NCBI RefSeq assembly: GCF_006715025.1
Contig: NZ_VFMK01000001.1
Coordinates: 248,001-312,000 of the forward strand
Origin: Serratia fonticola
GTDB lineage: Bacteria; Pseudomonadota; Gammaproteobacteria; Enterobacterales; Enterobacteriaceae
Length of the DNA stretch: 64,000 nucleotides
Direction of reading: 5' to 3'
The notes below the pieces were generated by a model that worked only from the letters and a program-made list of their open reading frames with translations, had not been told where the DNA came from and did no database searches. The position numbers were made by a program, and so were the translations under genes. Below are positions 1 to 8,532 of the stretch, in pieces. Position 1 is the stretch's first letter; each line of letters starts with the position of its first letter.

Positions 1-301
1 CGCTAATAACATTGCTTAACACCTGGCCGTTATAAGGGATGATCACCAGCACATCGACGCCACGGTTGATCATATTCTCAATCTGCGCCATCTGGGTTTC
101 TTCATTGCCATTGGCCGACTGGACAAATACATTGGCCCCCAGAGACTCGGCTTTTTTCACAAAGATATCGCGGTCTTTCTGCCAGCGCTCTAAACGCAGA
201 TCATCGATTGCCATGCCGATTTTAATCTCTTTACTGTATCCCGGTTGGCTGGCTAACAGCAGAAGTGCACAAGCAGAAAGAAGAAGTGGTTTGAATTTCA
301 T
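1..301 (-). CDS. xylF: D-xylose ABC transporter, periplasmic binding protein (partial)
   Basis: N-terminal 100 codons of the periplasmic xylose-binding protein, which delivers D-xylose to the XylGH membrane complex; the rest lies beyond the left edge. The protein opens with a signal peptide (MKFKPLLLSACALLLLASQP...), and the mature part starts KEIKIGMAIDDLRLERW, followed by FVKKAESLGANVFVQSANG and NRGVDVLVIIPYNGQVLSN. These blocks are nearly identical to E. coli XylF as I recall it. The ATG at 301 is the only sensible start and is preceded by an AAGGGTT-type ribosome site. It is divergent from xylA, as in E. coli, so the shared 587-bp gap should hold the XylR/CRP control region. Confidence 0.93.
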   Translation of the reverse strand, partial: MKFKPLLLSACALLLLASQPGYSKEIKIGMAIDDLRLERWQKDRDIFVKKAESLGANVFVQSANGNEETQMAQIENMINRGVDVLVIIPYNGQVLSNVIS

Positions 302-376
302 CTTATAACCCTTTTATTGTGTAGGGAAATAGTTACCCGGGCGCTTTCAAACGGCATAAATTGAAAGCTGACGGTA

Positions 377-504
377 TATACCCTGAATAATTCGGGTTGC
401 AGGAAGGCAGCGACACAGCGGCTCCCCAGGCGCTTACGCCAGCTAAGTAACGGAGGTGCGCAAGGAAAACCACCGCACATGCAACTTGAAGTATGATGGG
501 TATA
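377..504. repeat. ERIC element (complete, about 128 bp)
   Basis: Starts TATACCCTGAATAATTCGGG, continues with TTGCAGGAAGGCAGC, and ends ATGCAACTTGAAGTATGATG plus GGTATA. These are the two ends of the enterobacterial repetitive intergenic consensus; the centre (CCCCAGGCGCTTACG...AAGTAACGGAGGTGCGCAAGG) is a diverged form of the ERIC core. It lies between the divergent xylF and xylA genes, on the xylF side. Small open frames that cross it are not genes. Confidence 0.85.
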
Positions 505-789
505 AATTACGAAACTTCCAGCGGATTGTTATCGCTTATACGACATTCGGCAATTACAGATTTTTACCGGCGAATTATGATTTTTGGTTTAATGTTAATT
601 TTATGATGGCGATCATGTTTTATAGCCGTAAATTTTCAATTTACAGCGTTGATAACTGCATTTATTCCTCTGTCACTGACCGAAGTAAGTGCCAGGGGAT
701 AAATAATTTTTTGCCTGGCCGTCACTTAAAGTACATTAGGTAAATAACAACAAAGCCAATTATGAGATCCCGCGCACATTTAATAATTC

Positions 790-821
790 TGTGAATTTAA
801 GTGTGAAATAACGTAATTGAG
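790..821 (+). promoter_or_regulatory. xylA promoter region (conserved block)
   Basis: TGTGAATT at 790-797 and AGTGTGAAATAACGTAATTG from 800 match the block I recall upstream of E. coli xylA (TGTGAATT...AGTGTGAAATAACATAATTG). In E. coli this includes the -10 region. TGTGA here looks like a CRP half-site; the other half is poor. The remainder of the 302-888 gap, apart from the ERIC element, is AT-rich and probably carries XylR sites, but I could not define them. Confidence 0.55.
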
Positions 822-888
822 GATTCTCCGACTTACTCCGAAGATAAACGCATCCCGCACGCCGGGCACCGTTACCAAGGAGTCACTA

Positions 889-2208
889 ATGCAATCCTAT
901 TTTGATCAGCTTGAGCAGGTTCGTTACGAAGGTACCCAGAGTACCAATCCGTTGGCATTCCGCCACTACAATCCCGATGAAATCATCCTTGGTAAACGCA
1001 TGGCTGACCATCTGCGCTTTGCCGCGTGCTATTGGCACACCTTCTGCTGGAACGGTGCCGACATGTTCGGCGTGGGCGCATTTGATCGCCCCTGGCAGCA
1101 ACCGGGCGATGCGCTGGCGCTCGCTAAACGCAAAGCCGATGTGGCATTTGAGTTTTTCCATAAATTGAATGTGCCTTACTACTGCTTCCACGATATCGAT
1201 GTTTCTCCGGAAGGGGCCACGCTGAAAGAATACCTGAACAACTTTGCCATCATGGCCGACGTTCTGGCCGAGAAACAGCAAAGCAGCGGCGTGAAGCTGT
1301 TGTGGGGCACGGCTAACTGTTTCACCAACCCACGCTACGGCGCAGGAGCCGCCACCAACCCGGATCCGGAAGTCTTCAGCTGGGCAGCGACGCAAGTGTT
1401 CACCGCCATGAACGCTACCCACAAGCTGGGCGGTGAAAACTATGTGCTATGGGGTGGACGCGAAGGCTATGAAACTCTGCTCAATACCGACCTGCGTCAG
1501 GAGCGCGAACAGATTGGCCGCTTTATGCAAATGGTGGTTGAACACAAGCATAAAACCGGCTTCCAGGGTACGCTGCTGATCGAACCCAAGCCGCAGGAGC
1601 CAACCAAACATCAATATGATTATGATGTTGCGACCGTGTACGGCTTCCTCAAGCAGTTCGGCCTGGAGAAAGAGATCAAGGTCAACATCGAAGCCAACCA
1701 CGCCACGCTGGCCGGGCATTCGTTCCATCATGAGATCGCCACCGCCATCGCACTGGGGATCTTTGGCTCGGTCGATGCCAACCGTGGTGATCCGCAACTG
1801 GGTTGGGACACCGATCAGTTCCCAAACAGCGTCGAAGAGAACGCGCTGGTGATGTTCGAAATCCTCAAAGCGGGAGGGTTTACTACCGGTGGCCTGAACT
1901 TTGACGCCAAAGTACGCCGCCAGAGCACCGATAAATATGACCTGTTCTACGGCCATATCGGCGCGATGGACACCATGGCATTGGCTCTGAAAGTGGCCGC
2001 CCGTATGGTTGAAGACGGCAAACTGCATCAACAGGTATCCAAACGGTATGCCGGTTGGAACGGTGAACTGGGCCAGCAGATTTTGCAAGGTAAGCTGTCG
2101 CTCGAAGCCCTGGCACAGTACGCTGAGCAACATTCACTGGCACCACAACATGCCAGCGGGCATCAGGAAAAACTGGAGAATCTGGTGAACCGCTACCTGT
2201 TCGGCTAA
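889..2208 (+). CDS. xylA: Xylose isomerase
   Basis: Cytoplasmic metal-dependent interconversion of D-xylose and D-xylulose, the first catabolic step. The protein is 439 residues against 440 in E. coli. The catalytic His101 and Asp104 fall in YYCFHDIDVSPEG, exactly at the E. coli positions. Metal-ligand segments IEPKPQEPTKHQYDYD, NIEANHATLAGHSFHHE and GGLNFDAKVRRQSTD are all present. I chose the ATG at 889 rather than an upstream start at 817 because MQSYFDQLEQVRYEG matches the family N terminus and AAGGAG lies 8 bases before it. First gene of xylAB, presumably induced by XylR plus xylose and by CRP; xylR is not in the window. Confidence 0.98.
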   Translation: MQSYFDQLEQVRYEGTQSTNPLAFRHYNPDEIILGKRMADHLRFAACYWHTFCWNGADMFGVGAFDRPWQQPGDALALAKRKADVAFEFFHKLNVPYYCFHDIDVSPEGATLKEYLNNFAIMADVLAEKQQSSGVKLLWGTANCFTNPRYGAGAATNPDPEVFSWAATQVFTAMNATHKLGGENYVLWGGREGYETLLNTDLRQEREQIGRFMQMVVEHKHKTGFQGTLLIEPKPQEPTKHQYDYDVATVYGFLKQFGLEKEIKVNIEANHATLAGHSFHHEIATAIALGIFGSVDANRGDPQLGWDTDQFPNSVEENALVMFEILKAGGFTTGGLNFDAKVRRQSTDKYDLFYGHIGAMDTMALALKVAARMVEDGKLHQQVSKRYAGWNGELGQQILQGKLSLEALAQYAEQHSLAPQHASGHQEKLENLVNRYLFG

Positions 2209-2216
2209 CGCTCTAC

Positions 2217-2242
2217 AGCGCGGTGGGTTCGCTCACCGCGCT
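2217..2242 (+). other. Intercistronic hairpin between xylA and xylB
   Basis: AGCGCGGTG (2217-2225) and CACCGCGCT (2234-2242) form a perfect 9-bp GC-rich stem with an 8-base loop, 9 bases after the xylA stop and 17 before the xylB start. Only a short T stretch follows, so it is more likely an mRNA-stabilising or partially attenuating hairpin than a full terminator. Confidence 0.6.
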
Positions 2243-2259
2243 TTAAAGGACTCGCGCTC

Positions 2260-3711
2260 ATGTACATTGGTATCGATCTCGGCACGTCAGGCGTCAAAGC
2301 CATCCTGTTAGGTGAGCAAGGTCAGTTACTTGCCAGCCACGGTGAACCGCTGCCCATCTCACGCCCACATCCCTTATGGTCTGAACAATCCCCCCAGGAT
2401 TGGTGGCATGCCACCGATCGCGCCATGCTGGCGCTGGCAAAACAACATAATCTGCAACAGGTAAAAGCCATCGGCCTGACCGGCCAGATGCATGGCGCCA
2501 CCTTACTGGACAAACAGCAACGGGTATTGCGCCCGGCCATCCTATGGAACGATGGCCGCAGCTTTGCGCAATGCCAGTCCTTGGAACAAGCAGTCCCCAA
2601 CTCGCGTGACATTACCGGCAACCTGATGATGCCCGGTTTTACTGCCCCCAAGCTGTTGTGGGTCAAAGAACACGAGCCACAGGTTTTCCGCCAGATCGAC
2701 AAGGTGTTATTGCCAAAGGATTACCTGCGTTGGTGCATAACCGGTGAATTTGCCAGTGATATGTCTGACGCTGCAGGCACCCTGTGGCTGGACGTAGCGC
2801 AACGTGACTGGAGTGATGTCATGCTCAGCGCCTGCGGATTAACCCGCGAGCAGATGCCAGCGCTGTTTGAAGGCAACCAGATAACCGGTCAGGTACATAC
2901 CGAACTGGCCAAACGCTGGGGGATCGCTCCGGTACCGGTGGTAGCGGGCGGTGGCGATAATGCCGCTGGCGCGATCGGCGTGGGGCTTTATCAGGCCGGG
3001 CAGGCGATGCTGTCACTCGGTACGTCTGGGGTTTATTTTGCCGTCAGCGATGGTTTCCTCAGCAATCCAACCAGCGCGGTACACAGCTTCTGCCATGCGT
3101 TGCCACAAACCTGGCACCTGATGTCGGTGATGCTCAGCGCGGCCTCTTGCCTGGACTGGGCTTGCCAACTGACCCACGTCGACAGCGTCGCTACCCTGCT
3201 GCGCAATGTCGAACAGGCAGAACCGGCCGAAATGCCGCTGTGGTTCTTGCCCTATCTCTCCGGCGAGCGTACCCCACATAACAACCCAAATGCCAAAGGG
3301 GCCTTCTGGGGCTTTACTCATCAGCACGGGCCAAACGATCTGGCTCGCGCGGTATTGGAAGGGGTTGGTTTTGCGCTGGCAGATGGTATGGACGTGCTGC
3401 ATGCCAGCGGCCTGCAACCTTCGGCAATCACGCTGATTGGCGGGGGAGCCCGCAGCCCATTCTGGCGCCAGATGTTGGCAGACATCAGCGGCCAGCGGCT
3501 GGAATACCGCACCGGCGGTGACGTTGGCCCGGCGCTGGGGGCTGCACGCCTGGCACAGATTGCCTTAAATCCCGACCAACCATTGAGTGTGCTGCTGCCT
3601 GAATTACCGTTGGAACAGGTGCATCAACCGGATGCCGAGCGGCATCAATACTACACAGCCCAACGCAACACCTTCCGCGAGCTGTACCGCTGCCTGCAGC
3701 CACTGATGTAA
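2260..3711 (+). CDS. xylB: Xylulokinase
   Basis: FGGY-family sugar kinase that phosphorylates D-xylulose to xylulose 5-phosphate for the pentose phosphate pathway. The protein is 483 residues, close to E. coli XylB (484). It begins MYIGIDLGTSGVKAILL, the phosphate-1 motif of the actin-like ATPase fold. GQMHGATLLD and GGGDNAAGAIGVG (with the catalytic Asp) follow, then the adenosine motif LIGGGARSPFWRQMLADI. AAAGGA precedes the ATG. It lies 51 bases downstream of xylA on the same transcript, with a hairpin in the gap. Confidence 0.98.
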   Translation: MYIGIDLGTSGVKAILLGEQGQLLASHGEPLPISRPHPLWSEQSPQDWWHATDRAMLALAKQHNLQQVKAIGLTGQMHGATLLDKQQRVLRPAILWNDGRSFAQCQSLEQAVPNSRDITGNLMMPGFTAPKLLWVKEHEPQVFRQIDKVLLPKDYLRWCITGEFASDMSDAAGTLWLDVAQRDWSDVMLSACGLTREQMPALFEGNQITGQVHTELAKRWGIAPVPVVAGGGDNAAGAIGVGLYQAGQAMLSLGTSGVYFAVSDGFLSNPTSAVHSFCHALPQTWHLMSVMLSAASCLDWACQLTHVDSVATLLRNVEQAEPAEMPLWFLPYLSGERTPHNNPNAKGAFWGFTHQHGPNDLARAVLEGVGFALADGMDVLHASGLQPSAITLIGGGARSPFWRQMLADISGQRLEYRTGGDVGPALGAARLAQIALNPDQPLSVLLPELPLEQVHQPDAERHQYYTAQRNTFRELYRCLQPLM

Positions 3712-3726
3712 TTCACCTACACCGCT

Positions 3727-3767
3727 GCCAAGTACATACACATCCAACTCCTATGTATGTACTTGGC
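3727..3767. repeat. Long perfect inverted repeat after xylB
   Basis: GCCAAGTACATACA (3727-3740) and TGTATGTACTTGGC (3754-3767) are exact reverse complements, giving 14-bp arms around a 13-base loop. It starts 16 bases after the xylB stop. No T-run follows, so it is not a classical terminator. A weaker CCCCT/AGGGG hairpin lies at 3797-3812, before the convergent gene. Confidence 0.75.
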
Positions 3768-3845
3768 CGATCGCTTGCGCAGTTCCAAGCTTAAAACCCC
3801 TGTAACAAGGGGAACGCCTTCGTGCGTTCTTTGCTACATTTGCCG

Positions 3846-5144
3846 CTACAAAATCAATTTTGCCAGTAAAAAACCAAAAGGCACCGAGCAGATAATCGAT
3901 AAGCATCCGGGTAAGAAGAACGGATGGTTAACAATCCTGGAACCATTCCATCGTTTGCTGAGGAATGACCCGGTATTATCCGTCGCAATAGCAAACGCCG
4001 TCGTCGGGTAAATATTGGTAATATAAAGCGCGCTCACGGCGACAAAACTGGCTAATATCGCCTCCGGACTAATCCCGATAGAGGCTGCAATGGGCATAAG
4101 CAGCGCGCTGGTTGCTCCTTGGCTGAACAACATCGCACTGGTGCAGAAAAACACGGCAGCCAACAACACCGGATAGGTACGTAAAATTTCGCTGGCTCCC
4201 GTTTTTATCTCTTCTAAATGAGCGCCAATAAGCGTGCTACTCAGCCAAACAATGCCTAACACCACAACCAGTGATTCAGCACCGGATTTAAACAACGGTG
4301 AATTTTTAATCTCCTTCATGTCCAGTTTACAATTAAAAATAATAATGGTGGATACGATAAACATCGTAATAATAATTAAGTCACGAGAGTTGATAGTATG
4401 TCCAATAAGCGATTTAAACAGCAGCATACAAACCACAAACATAACGCCGAGCAAGAATATCACTACGGAAGATTTCGCACCGCGTGGAATACTACGTTTG
4501 GCCTGTTTATTCTGGATGCTTTTATTCTCCTGCATGATCTTTTGACAGACCGGATCATCGACAAGTTTGATCCCCTGCCTACTGGCTATGAATGCTGCGA
4601 CCAGCATGGCGAATAGTGCTGTGGGCAGAACTACCAACATGGCATCGCCGAAACTGACCCCCATCACCTCAACCGTGCCATACATAATCGCCGTTGCTGC
4701 AGAAATGGGTGATGCCGTAATCCCCAACTGAGAAGCGACCACGGCTGAACTCAACGGTTGACTGGGCCTGATGCCATTATCTTTAGCAACTTCCTGGATG
4801 ACATTCATCACTGACATTGCGGTATAACCGGTCCCGGATAAAACCGTTAAAATAAAGGTTACGCTTGGGGCAAGAATATTAAGATAACCCGGATGGTTAC
4901 GTAATAACTTTTCCGTCAAGACGACCAAATAATCCATTCCTCCGGCTTGCTGCATGGCAGATAAAGCAAGAATTGTTGATAGAATGATCAGCATCACATC
5001 AATAGGAGGGGCACCTGCCGGAACGCCAAGAATAAAAACAGCAATGGCTAATCCGATCCCACCTGCAAACCCGACGCCAATTCCACCCCATCTTGCTGCA
5101 AGCATGATGGTCCCCAGTAATAGAATAACATGTAATATCACCAT
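3846..5144 (-). CDS. Anaerobic C4-dicarboxylate transporter, DcuA/DcuB family
   Basis: Polytopic inner-membrane carrier of 432 residues, the usual size for Dcu proteins, which exchange fumarate, malate or aspartate for succinate. The N-terminal RWGGIGVGFAGGIGLAIAVF, the block ILSTILALSAMQQAGGMDYLV and the ITASPISAATAIM segment follow the DcuA/DcuB pattern. About ten to twelve hydrophobic segments are visible. It diverges from E. coli DcuA and DcuB, so I give no symbol. It lies 117 bases downstream of aspA on the same strand, which suggests aspartate uptake and fumarate/succinate exchange. The ATG at 5144 has a weak CAGGGTA ribosome site. Confidence 0.85.
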   Translation of the reverse strand: MVILHVILLLGTIMLAARWGGIGVGFAGGIGLAIAVFILGVPAGAPPIDVMLIILSTILALSAMQQAGGMDYLVVLTEKLLRNHPGYLNILAPSVTFILTVLSGTGYTAMSVMNVIQEVAKDNGIRPSQPLSSAVVASQLGITASPISAATAIMYGTVEVMGVSFGDAMLVVLPTALFAMLVAAFIASRQGIKLVDDPVCQKIMQENKSIQNKQAKRSIPRGAKSSVVIFLLGVMFVVCMLLFKSLIGHTINSRDLIIITMFIVSTIIIFNCKLDMKEIKNSPLFKSGAESLVVVLGIVWLSSTLIGAHLEEIKTGASEILRTYPVLLAAVFFCTSAMLFSQGATSALLMPIAASIGISPEAILASFVAVSALYITNIYPTTAFAIATDNTGSFLSKRWNGSRIVNHPFFLPGCLSIICSVPFGFLLAKLIL

Positions 5145-5261
5145 ATATTTACCCTGCCATTAGCTATAGTATAATTTTTATTTATCGGCAACGAGGGTGT
5201 AAGATAATGAATATTAAATATTCATTATCTGCATTTAAATCCATGTTGGTAAATAGAACGA

Positions 5262-6692
5262 CTATGACGCGCTAGTTTCTGTTTGATAGCGTTTAATCGC
5301 TGCCGTACTCTTTTTTGGATCGGTCATGACCAGCGGATCAAGCAGATAATCAGCCTGTTCCGGCGTAAGCAATTTTTCCGACAAGACGACCTGCTTAACG
5401 CTGCATTTTTGTTCATAGGCCGCCTTGGCAATGCGCGAGCCCACCTGATAACCAAATAAGGTCGCCACGATCGTCGCCAGAGCAGTACTTTCCCGTGCGT
5501 AACGAACACTGACTTCTTCATTTATTGCAATATCGACTAAACACTTATCGACGAACAACGGTATCACTCGGGTCAGTAGCGAGCAGGATTCAAATAACGC
5601 TTTCAGCAACACGGGCTCCCAGACATTCAGGTCGAGCTCCCCCCCTTCAACAGCCATGGTAACCGTGAGATCGTTACCTATAACCTGATAGGCGATTTGA
5701 TTAACCAACTCAGGCATCACCGGATTAATTTTGCCAGGCATAATGGACGAACCGGGTTGCACGGCAGGCACGCGAATTTCATTAAATCCCGCACGCGGCC
5801 CCGATCCTTGCAGACGGAAGTCTGTCGCCATTTTGGAGAGAAATACGGCAATCTTTTTGAGTTGAGAGGAGAATTCAATATAAAAATCACCATGTTGCAG
5901 ACCATCAAAGAAATCCGCTTCCGGGCTGTATTTTTCTCCGGTAATAGTCTCAAGCCACTGATAAACTTCCGGGACATACCCTTCATGCGTTGATAGCCCC
6001 GTGCCAATTGCCGTCGCGCCAAGCGGTAAAAGCAACGCATCCTCATTCACCAGAATCAGTTTCTCTTTGAGCCTGTTGACCTGAGTGCGGTAAGCGCCAA
6101 ACTGCTGACCAAACGTCATCGGCACCGCATCCTGCAAGCAGGTGCGGCCCAATTTCACTTTGTCTGCAAATAGGCGGCTTTTATTGGCTAATACCTCCTC
6201 CAGTTTTTCTAATTGCACGATCAACCGCTTTATATTCACACGGCTGGTCATTTTCATTGCCGCAGGGATCACGTCATTCGTTGATTGTCCCATATTGACG
6301 TGAGTATTAGGATGAACGCTGTCGTACCCACGAGCTCCTGTGAGCAGCTCATTTGCACGGTTGGCGACCACCTCATTCATATTCATATTTGTCGAGGTAC
6401 CGCCGCCGCCCTGAAAAATATCGATAGGGAAATGGGCATCAAAATCTCCGGCCATCACCTCCTGCGAAGCCTTAACAATAGCCGCCGCTTTCTGATCGTC
6501 CAGAGCACCGATTCGCATATTCGCCTGCGCCGCTGCTTGTTTAATCGCGGCAATAGACCACAAAAAATAGGGTATATCCCCCGCCGTTCGTCCCGATACT
6601 GAAAAATTTAATACGGCCCGCTGAGTTTGAATACCGTAGTAAGCTTCATCGGGTACCATTAAAGTTCCTAATAGATCCTTTTCTTCTCGCAT
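5262..6692 (-). CDS. aspA: Aspartate ammonia-lyase
   Basis: Class II fumarase/aspartase family enzyme; aspartase converts L-aspartate to fumarate and ammonia. The protein is 476 residues (E. coli AspA 478). The fumarate-lyase signature GSSIMPGKINPV is present, as are QSTNDVIPAAMK, GRTCLQDAVPMTFGQ and GATAIGTGLSTHEGY. Aspartase is preferred over fumarase because the QSTND form is aspartase-like and a C4-dicarboxylate carrier follows. It is clearly divergent from E. coli AspA. The start at 6692 (MREEKDLLGTLMVPDEAYYG) aligns with the family; an upstream GTG at 6728 would add twelve unrelated residues. Divergent from a LysR gene that probably controls it. Confidence 0.87.
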   Translation of the reverse strand: MREEKDLLGTLMVPDEAYYGIQTQRAVLNFSVSGRTAGDIPYFLWSIAAIKQAAAQANMRIGALDDQKAAAIVKASQEVMAGDFDAHFPIDIFQGGGGTSTNMNMNEVVANRANELLTGARGYDSVHPNTHVNMGQSTNDVIPAAMKMTSRVNIKRLIVQLEKLEEVLANKSRLFADKVKLGRTCLQDAVPMTFGQQFGAYRTQVNRLKEKLILVNEDALLLPLGATAIGTGLSTHEGYVPEVYQWLETITGEKYSPEADFFDGLQHGDFYIEFSSQLKKIAVFLSKMATDFRLQGSGPRAGFNEIRVPAVQPGSSIMPGKINPVMPELVNQIAYQVIGNDLTVTMAVEGGELDLNVWEPVLLKALFESCSLLTRVIPLFVDKCLVDIAINEEVSVRYARESTALATIVATLFGYQVGSRIAKAAYEQKCSVKQVVLSEKLLTPEQADYLLDPLVMTDPKKSTAAIKRYQTETSAS

Positions 6693-6798
6693 CTCTGACT
6701 CTCTTGCAGGATTAGGGTGTATAATCACCTTAACCTGCAGACTGAATGGATAATTTGACGTTGTTCAAAGAAAAAAACCATTGGGAAAATAAATAGTT

Positions 6799-6819
6799 AC
6801 TATTAAATAAAATAATAGT
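6799..6819. promoter_or_regulatory. Candidate LysR-type operator (perfect inverted repeat)
   Basis: ACTATTA (6799-6805), a 7-base spacer, then TAATAGT (6813-6819). The core ATTA-N9-TAAT with its T...A ends resembles LysR-type boxes. It ends 10 bases before the regulator's ATG and lies in the divergent gap facing aspA, a position suited to autorepression and aspA control. Confidence 0.6.
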
Positions 6820-6829
6820 CTGGGTGAAA

Positions 6830-7759
6830 ATGAAAGATATCAGATTCGATTTTAAGCAGTTACAGGCTTTTTTAGCGGTCATAGAGACCGGTTCGTTTAC
6901 GGCTGCCGCGAAGAAACTCGACGTTACGCAATCCTCCGTATCTCAGCAGATCGCTAACCTGGAGAACGGTTTAAATACTGAATTGATTAACCGCACCCAA
7001 CGACCTATCCAGATGACATTCGCCGGACAAGCGCTTTATCCTTTGGGGAAAAAGATTATTGATAGCGGCATACACTTACAGGAGCATATCAACGCGATAA
7101 GTCATGGAAATATTTCACATTTGAAAATCGGCTTTGTCGATTCTATCGGCAAATCCATTGGGCTGGACATTCTTAAATTCCTGCAACCCCAGGTGAAAAA
7201 TATTTATCAGGTTACCGGAACCGCATCAAGTTTATTATCCACGCTGAATATGGGTGGCATTAACCTGGCGATTACCATGCTGCATACCGAGATGCCGCCT
7301 AATGTGAGAATCTATCCGCTCATCGAAGAAGAGTTCTTGTGCGTTTGTCCCAAAGCGTGGCCTGAAACTCAACTGGATGAACTCTGTAAAAATCGGGATT
7401 ACATCTCTTACACCAGCAATACGCCTACCGGGATGCAAACACTTAACTGGCTGAAATGGAATAACCTTTCTCCTGTCATTCAGTTCGAAATGGACAATGC
7501 CGATGATATTTTGAAGCTTATCTCCTGTGGCTATGGCTGGACACTTACGACACCACTTTTTATTACAACCATACCCTCGTTTTCTGACCAACTGAAAGTC
7601 ATCAGCATTAACAACCGAAAAGAGAGACGTAAAATCGTTTTACTGTGCAAGGATGATGAACTCTCTGACTTCTATAAAGGGCTAGCGATTAAAGTCCGTT
7701 CAATACTGGAAGCGAAGTTGGAAGAGAGTTTTTATAGCAAACTTGTTGACGCCATTTAA
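6830..7759 (+). CDS. LysR-family transcriptional regulator
   Basis: Protein of 309 residues. An N-terminal winged helix-turn-helix is seen in LQAFLAVIETGSFTAAAKKL and DVTQSSVSQQIANLE, followed by a linker helix and a periplasmic-binding-protein-like effector domain (about residues 90-300). It is divergent from aspA and the Dcu-type carrier, so the natural target is that pair, with aspartate or another C4-dicarboxylate as a possible effector (inference). A GTG at 6824, two codons upstream in frame, is an alternative start. ATG 6830 has GGGTG just before it; neither ribosome site is strong. Confidence 0.85.
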   Translation: MKDIRFDFKQLQAFLAVIETGSFTAAAKKLDVTQSSVSQQIANLENGLNTELINRTQRPIQMTFAGQALYPLGKKIIDSGIHLQEHINAISHGNISHLKIGFVDSIGKSIGLDILKFLQPQVKNIYQVTGTASSLLSTLNMGGINLAITMLHTEMPPNVRIYPLIEEEFLCVCPKAWPETQLDELCKNRDYISYTSNTPTGMQTLNWLKWNNLSPVIQFEMDNADDILKLISCGYGWTLTTPLFITTIPSFSDQLKVISINNRKERRKIVLLCKDDELSDFYKGLAIKVRSILEAKLEESFYSKLVDAI

Positions 7760-7978
7760 ACCACAGCCAAAGAGCATCGGCACTCACCAGAACATTTTGC
7801 CTTAACTCATCCATATTATAAACCCAGTCGGTGCTGGCGAACGATTGCGGTGTGCCATCGATAACCGCCCACAAATCTCATCCAGTCCGTTGCTGCCATC
7901 ATGATGGCCGTTTTTGGCCTTCTTTCTTTCCTGTTGCAAGCACAATATGGTGCTGTACAAAATTAAGGGGGGCCGAAA

Positions 7979-8530
7979 ATGTCACATAGCGCACTATTGA
8001 TCATCGATGTTCAACAATCTTTTCAACACCGCCCGTTCTGGCAGGAAGACGACCTACCTGCGTTTCAACAGGCGCTGACACGCCTGATCGCGGGTTGCCA
8101 GCAGCAAGGGGTGCCGCTGGTCGACGTGTTCCATGTCTCGCCTGAAGGGCCGTTCTCTTTGGCGTCTGGCTACGTGAAACGCCTGCCGTTTCTGAGCCAT
8201 CAGGCTGACGTTACGGTGCAAAAGCGAGTACACAACGCGCTGACTGAATCTGGCCTGGATGCCTGGCTACGTGAACGCCAGATCGACCATCTGATTATCA
8301 GCGGCATTCGCACTGAGCAATGCTGTGAAACCACCACCCGCGTCGCCTCGGATCTGGGCTATAAAGTGACGTTTGTGACCGAAGCTACGCTCACTTTCCC
8401 GATGCATCATCCGGACGGCAGCCTCTTTACCCCCGAGCAGCTTAAGCGGCATACTGAAACCGTGCTGGTCGACCGCTTTGCCACCATTGCCAGCGTCGAT
8501 GAAGCATTGGCACAGCTTTCACAGGAATAA
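7979..8530 (+). CDS. Cysteine hydrolase, isochorismatase-like family
   Basis: Compact 183-residue alpha/beta hydrolase of the isochorismatase/nicotinamidase superfamily. The catalytic triad is visible: Asp10 in ALLIIDVQQSF, Lys in VTVQKRVHNAL and Cys in RTEQCCETTTR, the last preceded by the typical HLIISGIRT strand. Substrates in this family include amides and N-carbamoyl compounds; the sequence does not tell which. A strong AAGGGGGG site precedes the ATG. It ends two bases before a GlxA-type regulator, so they form a transcriptional pair and the regulator probably senses the substrate or product. Confidence 0.85.
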   Translation: MSHSALLIIDVQQSFQHRPFWQEDDLPAFQQALTRLIAGCQQQGVPLVDVFHVSPEGPFSLASGYVKRLPFLSHQADVTVQKRVHNALTESGLDAWLRERQIDHLIISGIRTEQCCETTTRVASDLGYKVTFVTEATLTFPMHHPDGSLFTPEQLKRHTETVLVDRFATIASVDEALAQLSQE

Positions 8531-8532
8531 TC

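Noticed and set aside
456..743. A small open frame between xylF and xylA
   Set aside because: It starts inside the ERIC element and translates regulatory AT-rich DNA; no ribosome site or homology.
7745..7925. Possible decayed gene on the minus strand (WAVIDGTPQSFASTDWVYNM... with a frameshift upstream)
   Set aside because: The translation looks protein-like but I could not match it to a family, and the frame is broken by a stop; too weak to list as a pseudogene.
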